DNA from: Acidobacterium sp.
GTDB taxonomy: Bacteria > Acidobacteriota > Terriglobia > Terriglobales > Acidobacteriaceae
Direction: 5' to 3'
DNA length: 56,680 bases
Assembly: GCA_003166955.1 (NCBI GenBank)
Contig: PMUI01000079.1
Coordinates: forward strand, 11,753 to 68,432
Part shown: one piece after another, positions 37,199 to 47,183 of the stretch
Layout: each line of letters starts with the position of its first letter
Position numbering within the stretch: position 1 is the stretch's first letter
Position numbers and translations under genes: made by a program
The notes under the pieces: generated by a model
The model's database searches: none
What the model saw: only the letters and a program-made list of their open reading frames with translations
What the model was told of the DNA's origin: nothing

Positions 37199-38173
37199 AT
37201 GAACAGCACGACTCGGATGCGCGCGCTTGCCACGGACGGCTATGGGGCGCTGGACCGGATGAAAGTGGTGGAGATGCCGGTGCCGGAGCCGGGCGATGGA
37301 GAGGTGCGGGTGCGCGTAGTGGCGTCGGCGCTAAACCCGGCTGACTTTAAGGTTGCGAAGGGCACGGTGAAGTTTCTGCATGCGCGCAATTTTCCGATGG
37401 TGCTTGGCTACGATTTTTCGGGCACAGTGGATGAGCTGGGGCGCGGCGTTGACGGGATCGCGACGGGCGCTGAGGTTTTTGGTTTTGTGCCTTACAGTCC
37501 GACGAATCGACGCGGGACATTTGCGGAGGCGGTGATTGCGCGGGCCGATCAGCTGGCGGTGAAGCCAGCGGCGGTGAGCCATGAGCAGGCTGCGGCGGCG
37601 GCGACTCCGGGTGCGACTGCGATTCAGTCGCTGCGCGATCTGGGGCGGCTGCGCGAGGGGATGAACGTGGTGGTGTCGGGCTGCTCGGGGGGCGTCGGGT
37701 CGATCGGGGTGTGGATCGCGAAGAAGCTGGGCGGCAAGGTGATCGCGGTTGGGTTGGGGCGCGGGCTGGAGCTGGCGAGCGCGATGGGCGCGGATCGCGT
37801 TGTGGATCGGAAGAAGGAAGATGTGGCGGCGGTGCTGCGGGGGCCGTTCGATGTGTTCTTCGACGCTGCGGCTGCGTACCGATGGAGCGAGTGGCGCGGG
37901 CGGCTGGCGCCGGGCGGGACGTTTGTTACGACGCTTCCATCGCTGGCGTTTGTGGTGGACAAGCTGTCGAGCCTTGTGAGCGGAACGCGGTGCGCAGTGG
38001 TGATGGTGAAGTCGAAGCCTGCGGATTTGCGCCTGCTGGGCGAGTGGCTGACGGCGGGGCTGGTGGTGCCGGTGGACCGCACGATTTCTTTGGCTGAGGT
38101 ACCGCAGCACCTGGCGCGGCTGGAGGGCGGAGAGGTGCTGGGGCGTGTGGTAGTGTCGATCGGCGATCGATAG
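37199..38173 (+). CDS. NADP-dependent alcohol dehydrogenase/quinone reductase (MDR family)
   Basis: A 324-residue medium-chain dehydrogenase/reductase without the structural zinc loop, hence of the zeta-crystallin/quinone oxidoreductase type. VRVVASALNPADFKVAKG, LGYDFSGTVDELG and the nucleotide-binding VVVSGCSGGVGSIGVWIAKK are typical; the last has a GxSGGVG turn. It probably reduces quinones or enones with NADPH. The ATG at 37199 was chosen because a TTGACA promoter lies at 37115 inside the longer open frame. A small membrane protein gene starts 8 bases after its stop. Confidence 0.9.
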   Translation: MNSTTRMRALATDGYGALDRMKVVEMPVPEPGDGEVRVRVVASALNPADFKVAKGTVKFLHARNFPMVLGYDFSGTVDELGRGVDGIATGAEVFGFVPYSPTNRRGTFAEAVIARADQLAVKPAAVSHEQAAAAATPGATAIQSLRDLGRLREGMNVVVSGCSGGVGSIGVWIAKKLGGKVIAVGLGRGLELASAMGADRVVDRKKEDVAAVLRGPFDVFFDAAAAYRWSEWRGRLAPGGTFVTTLPSLAFVVDKLSSLVSGTRCAVVMVKSKPADLRLLGEWLTAGLVVPVDRTISLAEVPQHLARLEGGEVLGRVVVSIGDR

Positions 38174-38180
38174 AGAGGCC

Positions 38181-38546
38181 ATGACGCGCACGCGGTTGAG
38201 CCTCTTCTATCTCGCGACTTATCTCTCACTCACAGGGATTGCGTTTCTGGCTGCTCCACAGTTGGCGCTGAAGGTGCTGTTCGCCACGGGCTACTACGAC
38301 AGCGTGTTTGTTCGATTCGTGGGCGCGTTCATGGTGGCGCTTTCGATTCTGGTGGTGCAGATGATTCGCCATCGGCTCGAAGTTCTGTACCCGACGACGC
38401 TGGCGATCCGGGTTTTCTTTCTGGTGGTGATTGCGGGTCTGTTTTATGAGTCGCGGGACCGGTTGTTTATTGTCATTTTCTGCGTTGTTGCGGTGGGCGT
38501 TGCGCTGACTGGCGCGAGTTACTTTTCGGAAAGAGCTCGGCGCTAA
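38181..38546 (+). CDS. Small four-helix membrane protein, unknown
   Basis: A 121-residue protein with four predicted membrane segments: about 8-28 (LFYLATYLSLTGIAFLAAP), 44-62, 72-91 and 94-114. LLR motif or enzyme residues are absent. It follows the quinone-reductase-like gene by 8 bases and is probably co-transcribed. I do not recognise a named family; similar short proteins occur in soil Acidobacteria. Confidence 0.7.
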   Translation: MTRTRLSLFYLATYLSLTGIAFLAAPQLALKVLFATGYYDSVFVRFVGAFMVALSILVVQMIRHRLEVLYPTTLAIRVFFLVVIAGLFYESRDRLFIVIFCVVAVGVALTGASYFSERARR

Positions 38547-38646
38547 GCAGGCGCCGGTCCAGAGGAATCGGGCCGGGAACTTCCTCGATGAATCCTTTGT
38601 TACGCACATTCTTGTGCGTTGACGCGCGTTCGCGGGCGAGGCGAGG

Positions 38647-39063
38647 ATGGGTTCCATGAAAGCTGAAGCGGGCACGAAAGCGAATCCCTGGAAACTGAAG
38701 ACGCCTCCGGGGACGAGTGAATTTGAGGCTTACAAAGATGAGTCGGCCGATCCGCCGGCGCTGGTGGTGCAGGTGGGATCGACGCAGCTGCGGTACCATC
38801 TGCGGTCGATCGAGGATCTGCATGCGATGCTGAAGGCGCATGGCGACTGGATGCTGCTGGGCAGTGCGGACGAGCAGAAGCCTGCAGCGGAGGGAACGGT
38901 GGAGGCGTGGGGGCGGTCGGCGAAGAATCCGGTGGGCGGATGGTATGGGCTGAAGAAGGGGCTGCGCGGGCGGTTCGCGATGTATGTGCCGCCGGTGCTG
39001 AAGAAGCTGGGGCTGGCCGAGGTTGAGGAGAATCCGCGGAACAATCGCATGCGGGCGGTTTGA
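38647..39063 (+). CDS. Hypothetical cytoplasmic protein
   Basis: A 138-residue basic protein without signal or membrane segment. Residues 12-60 (NPWKLKTPPGTSEFEAYKDE then LVVQVGSTQLRYHLRSIEDL) and the end GWYGLKKGLRGRFAMYVPPV look like one small conserved domain of the kind labelled DUF in Acidobacteria and Actinobacteria. I cannot name it or assign a function. Codon use is the same as in its neighbours, so I consider it real. It converges on the BaiN-type gene. Confidence 0.7.
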   Translation: MGSMKAEAGTKANPWKLKTPPGTSEFEAYKDESADPPALVVQVGSTQLRYHLRSIEDLHAMLKAHGDWMLLGSADEQKPAAEGTVEAWGRSAKNPVGGWYGLKKGLRGRFAMYVPPVLKKLGLAEVEENPRNNRMRAV

Positions 39064-39095
39064 GTTAGCGAGTGGCGGGGCGGCCGGGGCCAGTG

Positions 39096-40328
39096 TTAGA
39101 TCGCGCGGCCGGCGGCTGCTCCGGAGGCCCAGGCCCACTGGAAGTTGAATCCGCCTAAATGGCCGGTGACGTCGACGACTTCGCCGATGAAGTAGAGGCC
39201 TGGGACAGCGCGACATTCCATTGTCTGAGCGGAGAGAGCGTCCGTGTCGACGCCGCCTGCGGTGACTTCTGCTTTCTCGTAGCCTTCGGTGCCGGTGGGG
39301 GTGAAGGGCCATGCGTGGAGTTGGCGCTCGAGTTGGTCGAGGGCGTGATTCGTCCAGTTGGGGGGTAGGGCCGCTTCGAGGAGGCGTTCGGCGAGGCGGG
39401 CTGGAAGTTTCGTTCGGAGGGCTGCTTTGGCGACGGCTGAATCGCGGCGGGCGTTGGGTTCGCGGAGGGGGGCGAGGAGGTCGTGGTTGGGGGCCCAGTC
39501 GATTTGAATTGGTTTCGGATTTGGATCGGCCACGGCGCTGGTCCAGTAGGAGGAGATTTGCAGGATCGCGGGGCCGCTGAGTCCGCGATGGGTGAAGAGG
39601 AGTTTTTCGCGGAAGCGGTGTTTGCCGAGGGAGGCAATGACTTCGGCGGAGACTCCGGTTAGGTCGGCGAAGGGGTTGTGTTCGGGGTCGCCGAGGACGA
39701 GGGGGACGAGGGCGGGGCGGGGATCGCAGATGGGGATGTTGAACTGGCGCGCGATGTCGTAGCCAAAGCTGGTGGCGCCCATTTTGGGGATGGAGAGGCC
39801 TCCTGTGGCGATGACTACGTTGGCGGTGGTGTAGGTCGCGGTGTTGGTTGTGACTCGGAAGCGGGGTTGGTCGTTGCCGGGCTGGAGGTCGGGTTCGGTG
39901 TTGAGGCGGATTTCCTGGACTTTCGCTTCGAGGATGATTTTGACGTTGGCCTGGGCGGCTTCGGCGAGGAGCATAGCGACGATTTGTTTTGCGGAGTCGT
40001 CGCAGAAGAGCTGGCCGAGGGTTTTCTCGTGGTACCTGATGCCGTAGCTTTCGACGAGGGCGATGAAGTCGGCCGGGGTGTAGCGGGCGAGGGCCGACTT
40101 GGCGAAGTGGGGGTTGGCGGAGAGGAAGTTGTCGGGGCGGGTGTGGAGGTTGGTGAAGTTCGAGCGGCCTCCGCCGGAGATGAGGATTTTTTTGCCGACG
40201 CGGTCGGCGTGTTCGAGGAGGAGGACGCGGCGGCCGCGCTTGCCGGCTTCGATGGCGCACATGAGTCCGGCTGCGCCGGCGCCTACCACTACTGCGTCGA
40301 AGTTTTGGTGGGTGGTGGGTTGGGTCAC
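39096..40328 (-). CDS. BaiN/HI0933-type NAD(P)/FAD-dependent oxidoreductase
   Basis: A flavoprotein of about 410 residues. FDAVVVGAGAAGLMCAIEAG is the FAD-binding start; GKKILISGGGRSNFTN is diagnostic of the HI0933/YhiN/BaiN family, as are ATGGLSIPKMGATSFGYDIA and the C-terminal TAGGVDTDAL and DVTGHLGGFNFQWAWASG. Family members are linked to flavin-dependent reduction of hydrophobic substrates; the physiological one here is unknown. I chose the GTG at 40328, four residues before the conserved core; the frame stays open to a TTG at 40439 with an unconserved extension. Confidence 0.9.
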   Translation of the reverse strand: MTQPTTHQNFDAVVVGAGAAGLMCAIEAGKRGRRVLLLEHADRVGKKILISGGGRSNFTNLHTRPDNFLSANPHFAKSALARYTPADFIALVESYGIRYHEKTLGQLFCDDSAKQIVAMLLAEAAQANVKIILEAKVQEIRLNTEPDLQPGNDQPRFRVTTNTATYTTANVVIATGGLSIPKMGATSFGYDIARQFNIPICDPRPALVPLVLGDPEHNPFADLTGVSAEVIASLGKHRFREKLLFTHRGLSGPAILQISSYWTSAVADPNPKPIQIDWAPNHDLLAPLREPNARRDSAVAKAALRTKLPARLAERLLEAALPPNWTNHALDQLERQLHAWPFTPTGTEGYEKAEVTAGGVDTDALSAQTMECRAVPGLYFIGEVVDVTGHLGGFNFQWAWASGAAAGRAI

Positions 40329-40481
40329 AGGCGGCCGAGCACGCTTGCTTTTATTAGAGCATCGAGATTTCAAGAGAACCTTGTTTTTCGCCGATAGATC
40401 TCCCAGCAGCTTCTCCACTTTGTATGAGGCTTCCGGCAAGGTGCGGAGAAGCTGTTTTTCCGAGAAGAAGACGCTGAACAG

Positions 40482-42827
40482 ATGCGGTCATTCTTCCTGT
40501 CGATTGGAGAACGGCTACCAGCAATGCGGCAAAAGACTCCAGCGTCGCGGCATTCAATCTCCGCACCGATCAAGAACAGCATCATCGTCACGGCGCTGGG
40601 TGGCATCGGGCTGCTGGTGATTATGCAGTGGAGCGCGTACGCGGTACGCAAGCACGTGGCGATTGCGTCGCAGTCGATCTTTCCGGCTGCGCTCGCGAGT
40701 CAGAAGGCGGACGCGGCCTTCGAAAAGATGAATCGCGACTATAACAACGCGGTGGTGATGCAGGAGACGGCCGCGCTCAAGAGCGCCCGCCATGAGGGCG
40801 ACGATGTGGCGTCGTCGCTGGCCAGCGCCGGGGCGTTCATGCAGTTCAACCCTGGGCGGCATGAGCAGATCGAATCTTTGCTGCGCGCGGTGACGAACCT
40901 GCAGATGCGATCGGGGACCGTCTACGCGGCGGCCGCGGAAGCCAATGGTATTTCGCCGAGGCAGCGAGACCTGGCGGATTTATCGCACGAAAACAGGTCG
41001 GTGCAAACGGCGCTGGAGACGCTGCAAAGCGACCTGGCGAACGACTTTGCGGCGGAACTCGCGCTGACCGGCGGACTGTTGAAGGTTCAGGAAATCCTTG
41101 AGGCGGTAGTGCTGGTAAGTGTGATTGTCGCCCTGTTCTTCACGGTGCGGTCCCTGGTCAGCGTTACGGTGCAGGAGCGGGAAGATGCGATCCTGCGCCA
41201 GGCGCATGCAGAGCGGGACGACGAACGCAAAATGTTGCGGGCGTTGATCGACAACATTCCCGACTTTATGTATGTCAAGGACACCGAGAGCCGGTTTGTT
41301 CTGGCCAACGCTCACCTGGCGCGCGCAGTGGGAGCGAGGACGCCAGAAGAGGTCTGCGGCAGAACCGATCGCGATTATTTCCCGCCCGAGATGGCGAATC
41401 CATTCTACGAAGACGAGCAGAGGGTGATGCGTTCAGGGCAACCTTTGCAGAACCACGAAGAGAAATTTCTCGACGAAGCAGGAACCGAGATCGACGTCCT
41501 GACGACGAAGGTACCGATTCGCGATAACAAAGGCCAGGTGATCGGGATCGCAGGGGTAGGCCGCGATATAAGCGCGCGCAAGAGAATGGAAGATGCGCTG
41601 CGGGAGGCGGAACTCAAGTATCGCGGAATATTCGACAAAGCCATTTTCGGCATTTTTCAAAGTACGCCGGACGGGCGGCTGCTGAGCGTGAACCAAGCCA
41701 TGGCTTTTACGTTCGGCTACGATTCCCCGGAAGAGATGGTGGGAAGCGTCACCGATATGTGGGTGTTTTTTGTAGACCGCAGGCGCGGTGTGGAATTCAT
41801 GCAGATCATGGACCGCGTGGGAGGGGTAAGGAACTTCGAGTGCGAGGTCTTCTGCAAAGACGGAACGAGAATCTGGCTCAACATGAGCATTCGCGCGATT
41901 CGACAGAATGGAGCCGTAGTCCGCTTCGAGGGAATGTGCGATGACATTACCGAGCGCAAGCAATTGCGGGAGCATCTGTTTCAGGCGCAAAAGCTGGAAT
42001 CAGTGGGACAGCTGGCGGCCGGTATTGCCCATGAGATCAATACTCCGGCTCAGTTCATTGGAGACAACGTGCGCTTCCTGAAGGACGCTTTCCATGACCT
42101 GTCGGGGCTGCAGGCAGATTACACACGCTTGTTGTCGGCAGCGAGGGACAACACCTTGTCTTCGGAAGCAATTCAGGATGCGGAGAATGCGGTGGAACGC
42201 GCTGACGCCGGCTATCTGCTGGAGGAAATTCCCAGGGCCATCGACCAGACGCTGGAGGGCATAACCCGCGTGGCGACGATTGTGAGTGCGATGAAAGAGT
42301 TCTCCCATCCGGGTACGAAGGAAAAGACCATGGTGGACCTGAACCACGCCATCGAGAGCACGATCGCGGTTGCGCGGAACGAGTGGAAATACGTGGCCAA
42401 TCTGGAAACCGATTTCGATCCGTCGCTGCCTCGGGTCTCGTGTGAGCCCGGTGAATTCAACCAGGTGATCCTGAATCTTATCGTCAACGCGGCGCATGCC
42501 ATCGCGGATGTGGTTCGCAAGGGGGGACCGGAAAAAGGAACCATCCTTGTGCAGACGCGGAACCATCCGGCGTGGGCCGAGGTTCGGATCCAGGACTCGG
42601 GAACAGGAATCCCCGAGAGCGTACAAATGCGGATCTTCGATCCTTTCTTCACGACGAAAGAAGTCGGCAAGGGAACGGGGCAGGGTTTGTCCATCGCGCG
42701 CTCAGTGATCGTGGACCGGCACGGCGGGACGATTCACTTTGAGACGGAGGAGGGAAAAGGCACGGCGTTCATCATTCGCCTTCCTCACGATGGCAAGCCT
42801 CTCGATACGAAGGGAGTGGCAGCCTGA
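40482..42827 (+). CDS. Membrane-bound PAS sensor histidine kinase
   Basis: A 781-residue kinase. A membrane segment lies at about 33-52 and another near 206-226, framing a helical periplasmic sensor of about 150 residues. Two PAS domains follow (about 250-365, starting LIDNIPDFMYVKDTESRFVL, and 375-500). The phospho-acceptor is His517 in AGIAHEINTPAQFIG; the kinase domain has NQVILNLIVNAAHAI (N box), QDSGTGIPESV (G1) and GKGTGQGLSIARSVI (G2). The HEINTP variant is common in PAS kinases without a neighbouring regulator. No response regulator gene is adjacent, so its partner is unknown. Confidence 0.93.
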   Translation: MRSFFLSIGERLPAMRQKTPASRHSISAPIKNSIIVTALGGIGLLVIMQWSAYAVRKHVAIASQSIFPAALASQKADAAFEKMNRDYNNAVVMQETAALKSARHEGDDVASSLASAGAFMQFNPGRHEQIESLLRAVTNLQMRSGTVYAAAAEANGISPRQRDLADLSHENRSVQTALETLQSDLANDFAAELALTGGLLKVQEILEAVVLVSVIVALFFTVRSLVSVTVQEREDAILRQAHAERDDERKMLRALIDNIPDFMYVKDTESRFVLANAHLARAVGARTPEEVCGRTDRDYFPPEMANPFYEDEQRVMRSGQPLQNHEEKFLDEAGTEIDVLTTKVPIRDNKGQVIGIAGVGRDISARKRMEDALREAELKYRGIFDKAIFGIFQSTPDGRLLSVNQAMAFTFGYDSPEEMVGSVTDMWVFFVDRRRGVEFMQIMDRVGGVRNFECEVFCKDGTRIWLNMSIRAIRQNGAVVRFEGMCDDITERKQLREHLFQAQKLESVGQLAAGIAHEINTPAQFIGDNVRFLKDAFHDLSGLQADYTRLLSAARDNTLSSEAIQDAENAVERADAGYLLEEIPRAIDQTLEGITRVATIVSAMKEFSHPGTKEKTMVDLNHAIESTIAVARNEWKYVANLETDFDPSLPRVSCEPGEFNQVILNLIVNAAHAIADVVRKGGPEKGTILVQTRNHPAWAEVRIQDSGTGIPESVQMRIFDPFFTTKEVGKGTGQGLSIARSVIVDRHGGTIHFETEEGKGTAFIIRLPHDGKPLDTKGVAA

Positions 42828-42868
42828 GGGGCCGTTGTCTGGACGATGAAGACGAGGCTCGCGGTGGC

Positions 42869-43372
42869 CTATTGGATGCTTGCCGGCGCTTCGGCGTTGG
42901 TGATTTCCTGGATGGCTTTCCAGGATCCGTCCGCCTGCTTGCGGAAGATGGCGACGAAGCGACCCTTCTCCGTGGCTACCTTATTACCCGCCGGGTCGGC
43001 GGCGGTGAGTGCATAGGTTCCGCGGGCGTAGCCGAGGTCACCTGCGGCGGAGACTTCGACCTGGACGGGCTGGAGAGCGAGCGACCAGTGGGGATCGGTG
43101 AAGACATCCTTCATAGTGCTGGCGATGGCGCCGCTGCCGGTGAGGGTGGGGGCGTTGGGGAGCATGAGGTTGGCATCGTTGGTGAAGTGGGCGGCGATGC
43201 GGGCGGCGTCCTTGCCGCTCCAGTCCTGGGCGAATGCGGCAACTTCGCCTTCGCGCAGAGCCCGGGCGTCGGCAGCACGGTGATCGGACTGCGTGCAGCC
43301 GGTGAGGAGCAGAAGTGCCAGGGTGAGAGAGATGGACGAGGGGCTGCTCACTACTTTTTCTCCGGTTCTCAT
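42869..43372 (-). CDS. Lipoprotein with SnoaL-like (DUF4440) domain
   Basis: A 167-residue predicted lipoprotein: signal peptide with LALLLLTGC lipobox (Cys26). The mature part, from EGEVAAFAQDWSGKDAARIA through HFTNDANLMLPNAPTLTG and the end RKQADGSWKAIQEI, is a cone-shaped alpha+beta SnoaL-like/DUF4440 domain, which binds small ligands or acts as a steroid-isomerase-like enzyme. No catalytic residues can be assigned. It converges with the histidine kinase gene. Confidence 0.87.
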   Translation of the reverse strand: MRTGEKVVSSPSSISLTLALLLLTGCTQSDHRAADARALREGEVAAFAQDWSGKDAARIAAHFTNDANLMLPNAPTLTGSGAIASTMKDVFTDPHWSLALQPVQVEVSAAGDLGYARGTYALTAADPAGNKVATEKGRFVAIFRKQADGSWKAIQEITNAEAPASIQ

Positions 43373-43439
43373 TTTTTGGTTCGCGAGGCTTGCGGGATTA
43401 TAGCCCTAACTCATTTGGGGACGGGTGGAGTTTTTCTGG

Positions 43440-43665
43440 GGCGGGCGAGTTGGACAGAGGGAACCGCAGGTGCCGTTCGGCGCGGTCGCTTACGCGACCT
43501 TGCTCAGGCCAGGCTTTTCGACTCGCGCCTGAATTGTTTGTTGCGTCAAAAGCGGCGCAACGTATTCGGCGGCTTCGCTCAGGATGACGGAGCTTTGTTT
43601 TCTGTTGAGGCAGGTGGTGGTTCCAGCGAGACACGAGGTCCTTCGCTTCGCTCAGGATGACGAGC
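43440..43665. repeat. CGCTCAGGATGAC-type dispersed repeats
   Basis: TTCGCTCAGGATGACG occurs twice (about 43573 and 43651), the second preceded by GGTCCTTCGC, and an inverted repeat GGTCGCTTACGCGACC lies at 43487-43502. Related sequences are at 52358-52372 and about 52486. This is a mobile-looking but non-coding repeat type. The 43373-43670 spacer holds no gene. Confidence 0.55.
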
Positions 43666-43670
43666 TATCG

Positions 43671-44894
43671 TTAGTCGGGGGCGAGGCGGACTGCGCTTGC
43701 GTAGGCTGGGCGGCGGTGGAGGATCAAGGTCAGTCCTAAGGAGCCGGCGGCCATAAGGGCGGCGAAGAGGAAGATGGGCGAGTAGCCCAGTCCGGCGACG
43801 ATCAATCCGACCAATGGGCCGGTGAGTCCGAGGGATAAGTCGGCGAAGGCGGTGAAGATGCCTAAAGCGGAGCCTCGGTTTTCGGGGGTGACGCAGCGGA
43901 CGGCTTCGACGCCGAGGGCGGGGAAGACCAGGGAGAATCCGAAACCGGTGAGGGCTGCTCCGGCGAAGGCGAGGGCGGGGGCCGAGGCGAGCCAGAGGAA
44001 GACGAGGCCGGCGATTTCGACCGAGAGGCAGACGAGGGCGACGGGGAATCCGCCCCAGCGGTCGATGGCGTGGGCGAAGAGGAGGCGGGCGAGGATGAAG
44101 AAGGCGCCGAAGCTGGTGAGGGCGAAGGCGGCGTCGGGCCAGTGGCGGTGGGCGTAGAAGAGGACCATGAAAGAGGCGATGGTGCCGAAGCCGGTGCTGG
44201 CGAGGGCGAGGCTCATGCCGTGGGGGAAGACGCGGCGGAGGACGTGACGGAAGGCGAGGGGTTCGCCTTCGGGAGTGGCCACTTCGCCGATCGGCCAGGC
44301 GGTGAGGAGTCCGATAGCCGAGACGGCGACGCTGACGAGGCCGACGCCCGGGAGGCCCCAGGCGCGGTCGATCCAAACGCCGAGGGGTGCGCCGATGGCG
44401 ATGCCGCCGTAGGAGCAGATGCCGCTCCAGGAGATGACGCGGGCGGTGTGTTCCTGGCCGACGCGGCCGATGCCCCAAAGGCAGGAGCCGGTGGCGAGCC
44501 AGCTTTCGCCGAAGCCGAGGATGAGGCGGCTCAGAAAGATGAGGCTGAGGCAGGCCAAAGGCAGGAGGTTGAGGAATCCGGAGAAGAACAGGACGAGGCC
44601 GGACGCGGCGCAGGCTACGAGGCCGGAGAGAACGGTGCGGCGGGCTCCGACGGAGTCGGCCATGCGGCCTGCCTGGGGGCGGCTGAGGACAGTAGCGACG
44701 TACTGGGCGGAGATGGCGAGTCCGGCGAGGACAGTATTGAAGTGGAGCTGGAGGTGGACGACCGACGGGAGGACGGCCATGGGGAGGCCGATGGCGAAGT
44801 AGCAGAGGAAGATCTGGAGGGAGGTAGGGAGAATCCGAAGCGTGACGGAGCCGGAGGTGGAAGGAGCGAAAGGGGTTGTGGCGGTTGCGGACAT
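43671..44894 (-). CDS. Major facilitator superfamily transporter (YfcJ/YhhS-like)
   Basis: A 407-residue transporter with 12 membrane segments. QYVATVLSRPQAGRMADSVG followed by ARRTVLSG contains the MFS loop 2-3 motif (GRMADSVGARR), and GFGESWLATGSCLWGIGRVG is typical of the YfcJ/YhhS subgroup of exporters. Substrates of the subgroup are poorly known. It stands alone, divergent from ftsH. Confidence 0.88.
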   Translation of the reverse strand: MSATATTPFAPSTSGSVTLRILPTSLQIFLCYFAIGLPMAVLPSVVHLQLHFNTVLAGLAISAQYVATVLSRPQAGRMADSVGARRTVLSGLVACAASGLVLFFSGFLNLLPLACLSLIFLSRLILGFGESWLATGSCLWGIGRVGQEHTARVISWSGICSYGGIAIGAPLGVWIDRAWGLPGVGLVSVAVSAIGLLTAWPIGEVATPEGEPLAFRHVLRRVFPHGMSLALASTGFGTIASFMVLFYAHRHWPDAAFALTSFGAFFILARLLFAHAIDRWGGFPVALVCLSVEIAGLVFLWLASAPALAFAGAALTGFGFSLVFPALGVEAVRCVTPENRGSALGIFTAFADLSLGLTGPLVGLIVAGLGYSPIFLFAALMAAGSLGLTLILHRRPAYASAVRLAPD

Positions 44895-45195
44895 TCCCTG
44901 TCTTTATGGTAGCAGCGGCGGGCGGCGGGAGCGCGTACGGGGCTGGGACAGGTCCCCCATAGGTGGCATGGGAGGGGGATGGTGGTAATAAGAGCCCGGA
45001 GTACAATGGTTGGATACCCGCAGAGAAGGGTCGGGGCCGGGACACTCGTTTCCACAATTAAAGCTGGTGTCTCTGACTCCTCGGACGGGTCTGCGGCGTC
45101 TAAATGGTGGTGAATTCGGGCCAGGCGTTTGGGTGAAATCCGGGGGGACCCGGCTGGCTGGGATACCGTGTGAAAAGAGAGAGGTTTTCCCCAAG
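44895..45195. other. Spacer between the MFS gene and ftsH
   Basis: This 301-base spacer contains TACAAT (45002-45007), a possible -10 for ftsH giving a leader of about 190 bases, and GGGACAGGTCCC, a small palindrome, at about 44945. The ftsH frame is open upstream into this region, but there is no family similarity before the GTG at 45196. Confidence 0.4.
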
Positions 45196-47109
45196 GTGAA
45201 CTCGACCGTTAAGCAAATCCTGTTCTGGGTGCTAATTATTGCGTGCCTTTTGGTGCTCTGGCAGTTGTTCCAGAAGAACGGCGCAATGGGGGGGCACGAG
45301 CAGGACATCGCGTTCTCCCAGTTCCTGGGAGATGTGGAGTCGAACCAGGTCGGCGACGTAACGATCACGGGCCAGGAAGTTCGCGGCCATTTCCGCGCCG
45401 ACAAGGGCGCCTTCCACGTGGTCGTTCCTCCGAACTATCCGCATCTGTACGACGTTCTGGACCAGAACAAGGTCAGTGTGACAGTGAAGAACGCGGACAG
45501 CAACAGCTGGTGGGGCTGGCTGCTGCAGTTCTCTCCGCTAATTCTGATCGCGCTGCTGTGGTTCTTCATGATCCGGCAGATGCAGAGCGGCGGGAACAAG
45601 GCGCTGTCGTTCGGCAAGAGCCGCGCGCGGCTGCTCTCGATGCAGCAGAAGAAGGTCACGTTTAAGGATGTGGCCGGCGTCGATGAGGCCAAGGAAGAGC
45701 TGAAGGAAATTATCGAATTTCTGCGCGAGGCGCAGAAGTTCCAGAAACTGGGCGGACGGATTCCGAAGGGCGTGCTGCTGGTCGGGCCTCCGGGAACGGG
45801 CAAGACGCTGCTGGCCCGGGCTGTGGCCGGCGAGGCGAATGTGCCGTTCTTCTCAATTTCGGGCTCGGACTTTGTGGAGATGTTCGTGGGCGTAGGCGCG
45901 AGCCGCGTTCGCGATCTGTTTGAGCAGGGCAAGAAGAATGCGCCGTGCATCATCTTTATCGATGAGATTGACGCGGTCGGACGGCATCGCGGCGCTGGTT
46001 TGGGCGGCGGGCACGACGAGCGCGAGCAGACCCTGAACCAGTTGCTGGTGGAGATGGATGGTTTCGAGTCGAACGACGGCGTGATTCTGGTGGCCGCGAC
46101 GAACCGGCCCGACGTGCTCGATCCGGCGCTGCTGCGGCCTGGGCGCTTTGACCGGCGCGTGGTGGTTGGGCGGCCGGATGTGCGCGGGCGCGAAGAAGTG
46201 CTGCGGGTGCATGCGCGCAAGGTGCCGATTGCGGACGATGTCGATCTGCGAGTTCTGGCGCGTGGAACGCCGGGATTCTCGGGCGCCGATCTGGCGAACA
46301 TGGTGAACGAGGCGGCGCTGAATGCGGCTCGGTACAACCGGAAGCAGGTCCTGATGCTCGATTTCGAGCAGGCGAAGGACAAGGTGCTCATGGGCGCCGA
46401 GCGCAAGTCGATGCTGCTGACCGACGAGGAGAAGCGGGTGACGGCGTATCACGAAGCCGGACACGCGCTGGTGGCGGCGACGCGGCCTCATGCCGATCCG
46501 CTCCACAAGGTCACCATCATCCCGCGCGGTATGGCGCTGGGTGTCACGATGCAGCTGCCGGAAGACGACAAGCACACCGTGACGAAGGACTACCTCGAAA
46601 CGCAGCTGGCGATTCTGATGGGCGGCCGCATCGCGGAGGAGATTTTCCTGAAGCAGATGACGACCGGCGCCGGGAACGACATCGAGCGCGCGACGGATCT
46701 GGCGAGGAAGATGGTCTGCGAGTACGGCATGAGCCGGCTGGGACCGCTGACCTTCGGCAAGAAGGAAGAGCAGATTTTCCTGGGGCGCGAAATTGCGCAG
46801 CATCGCGACTTCTCGGAAGAGACGGCGCGGCAGATCGATGCCGAGGTGAGGAGCCTGGTCGACGAGGCGTACAAGGCTTCGTGGGAGATCCTCGACACGA
46901 ATCAACCGGTGATGCACCGTCTGGCCCTGGCGCTGCTGGAGCGTGAGACGCTGGACGCCAACGAGATTCGGGCGATCATCGAGGACAGGGAATTGCCGCC
47001 GATGCGGCCTTCGGGCGGTGGAACGGCGGTTGCCGATGTGCAGCAGGTGCTGAAGCCGGAACCGGGACGCACGGGCGGCTTGCCGGAAGGCAGCCCTTCT
47101 CCTGCTTAA
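45196..47109 (+). CDS. ftsH: ATP-dependent zinc metalloprotease FtsH
   Basis: A 637-residue membrane-anchored AAA+ protease that degrades misfolded membrane proteins and regulators. Two membrane segments (about 7-25 and 109-129) frame a small periplasmic domain. The AAA domain has GPPGTGKT (197-204), [11 protein letters not shown] and the second region of homology [20 protein letters not shown]; the zinc site is HEAGH (419-423). Start GTG 45196 gives the usual N-terminus [13 protein letters not shown]. The C-terminal tail ([13 protein letters not shown]...) is disordered. A terminator follows. Confidence 0.96.
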   Translation: MNSTVKQILFWVLIIACLLVLWQLFQKNGAMGGHEQDIAFSQFLGDVESNQVGDVTITGQEVRGHFRADKGAFHVVVPPNYPHLYDVLDQNKVSVTVKNADSNSWWGWLLQFSPLILIALLWFFMIRQMQSGGNKALSFGKSRARLLSMQQKKVTFKDVAGVDEAKEELKEIIEFLREAQKFQKLGGRIPKGVLLVGPPGTGKTLLARAVAGEANVPFFSISGSDFVEMFVGVGASRVRDLFEQGKKNAPCIIFIDEIDAVGRHRGAGLGGGHDEREQTLNQLLVEMDGFESNDGVILVAATNRPDVLDPALLRPGRFDRRVVVGRPDVRGREEVLRVHARKVPIADDVDLRVLARGTPGFSGADLANMVNEAALNAARYNRKQVLMLDFEQAKDKVLMGAERKSMLLTDEEKRVTAYHEAGHALVAATRPHADPLHKVTIIPRGMALGVTMQLPEDDKHTVTKDYLETQLAILMGGRIAEEIFLKQMTTGAGNDIERATDLARKMVCEYGMSRLGPLTFGKKEEQIFLGREIAQHRDFSEETARQIDAEVRSLVDEAYKASWEILDTNQPVMHRLALALLERETLDANEIRAIIEDRELPPMRPSGGGTAVADVQQVLKPEPGRTGGLPEGSPSPA

Positions 47110-47130
47110 GCAGTTGTGAAACTGGAATGG

Positions 47131-47162
47131 AAAGGCAGCTCTTCGGAGCTGCCTTTCTTGTT
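47131..47162 (+). terminator. Rho-independent terminator after ftsH
   Basis: An 11-bp stem, AAAGGCAGCTC (47131-47141) with GAGCTGCCTTT (47146-47156), tetraloop TTCG, tail CTTGTTT. It argues against any lptE start before about 47165. Confidence 0.85.
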
Positions 47163-47183
47163 TCTGCGAGAATGTTGGCAGTT

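Noticed and set aside
38473-40260. 595-codon minus-strand frame
   Set aside because: It overlaps the BaiN-type gene in another frame and two + strand genes; Arg/Pro-rich with no motif.
43579-45057. 492-codon minus-strand frame
   Set aside because: It is an out-of-frame shadow of the MFS transporter gene.
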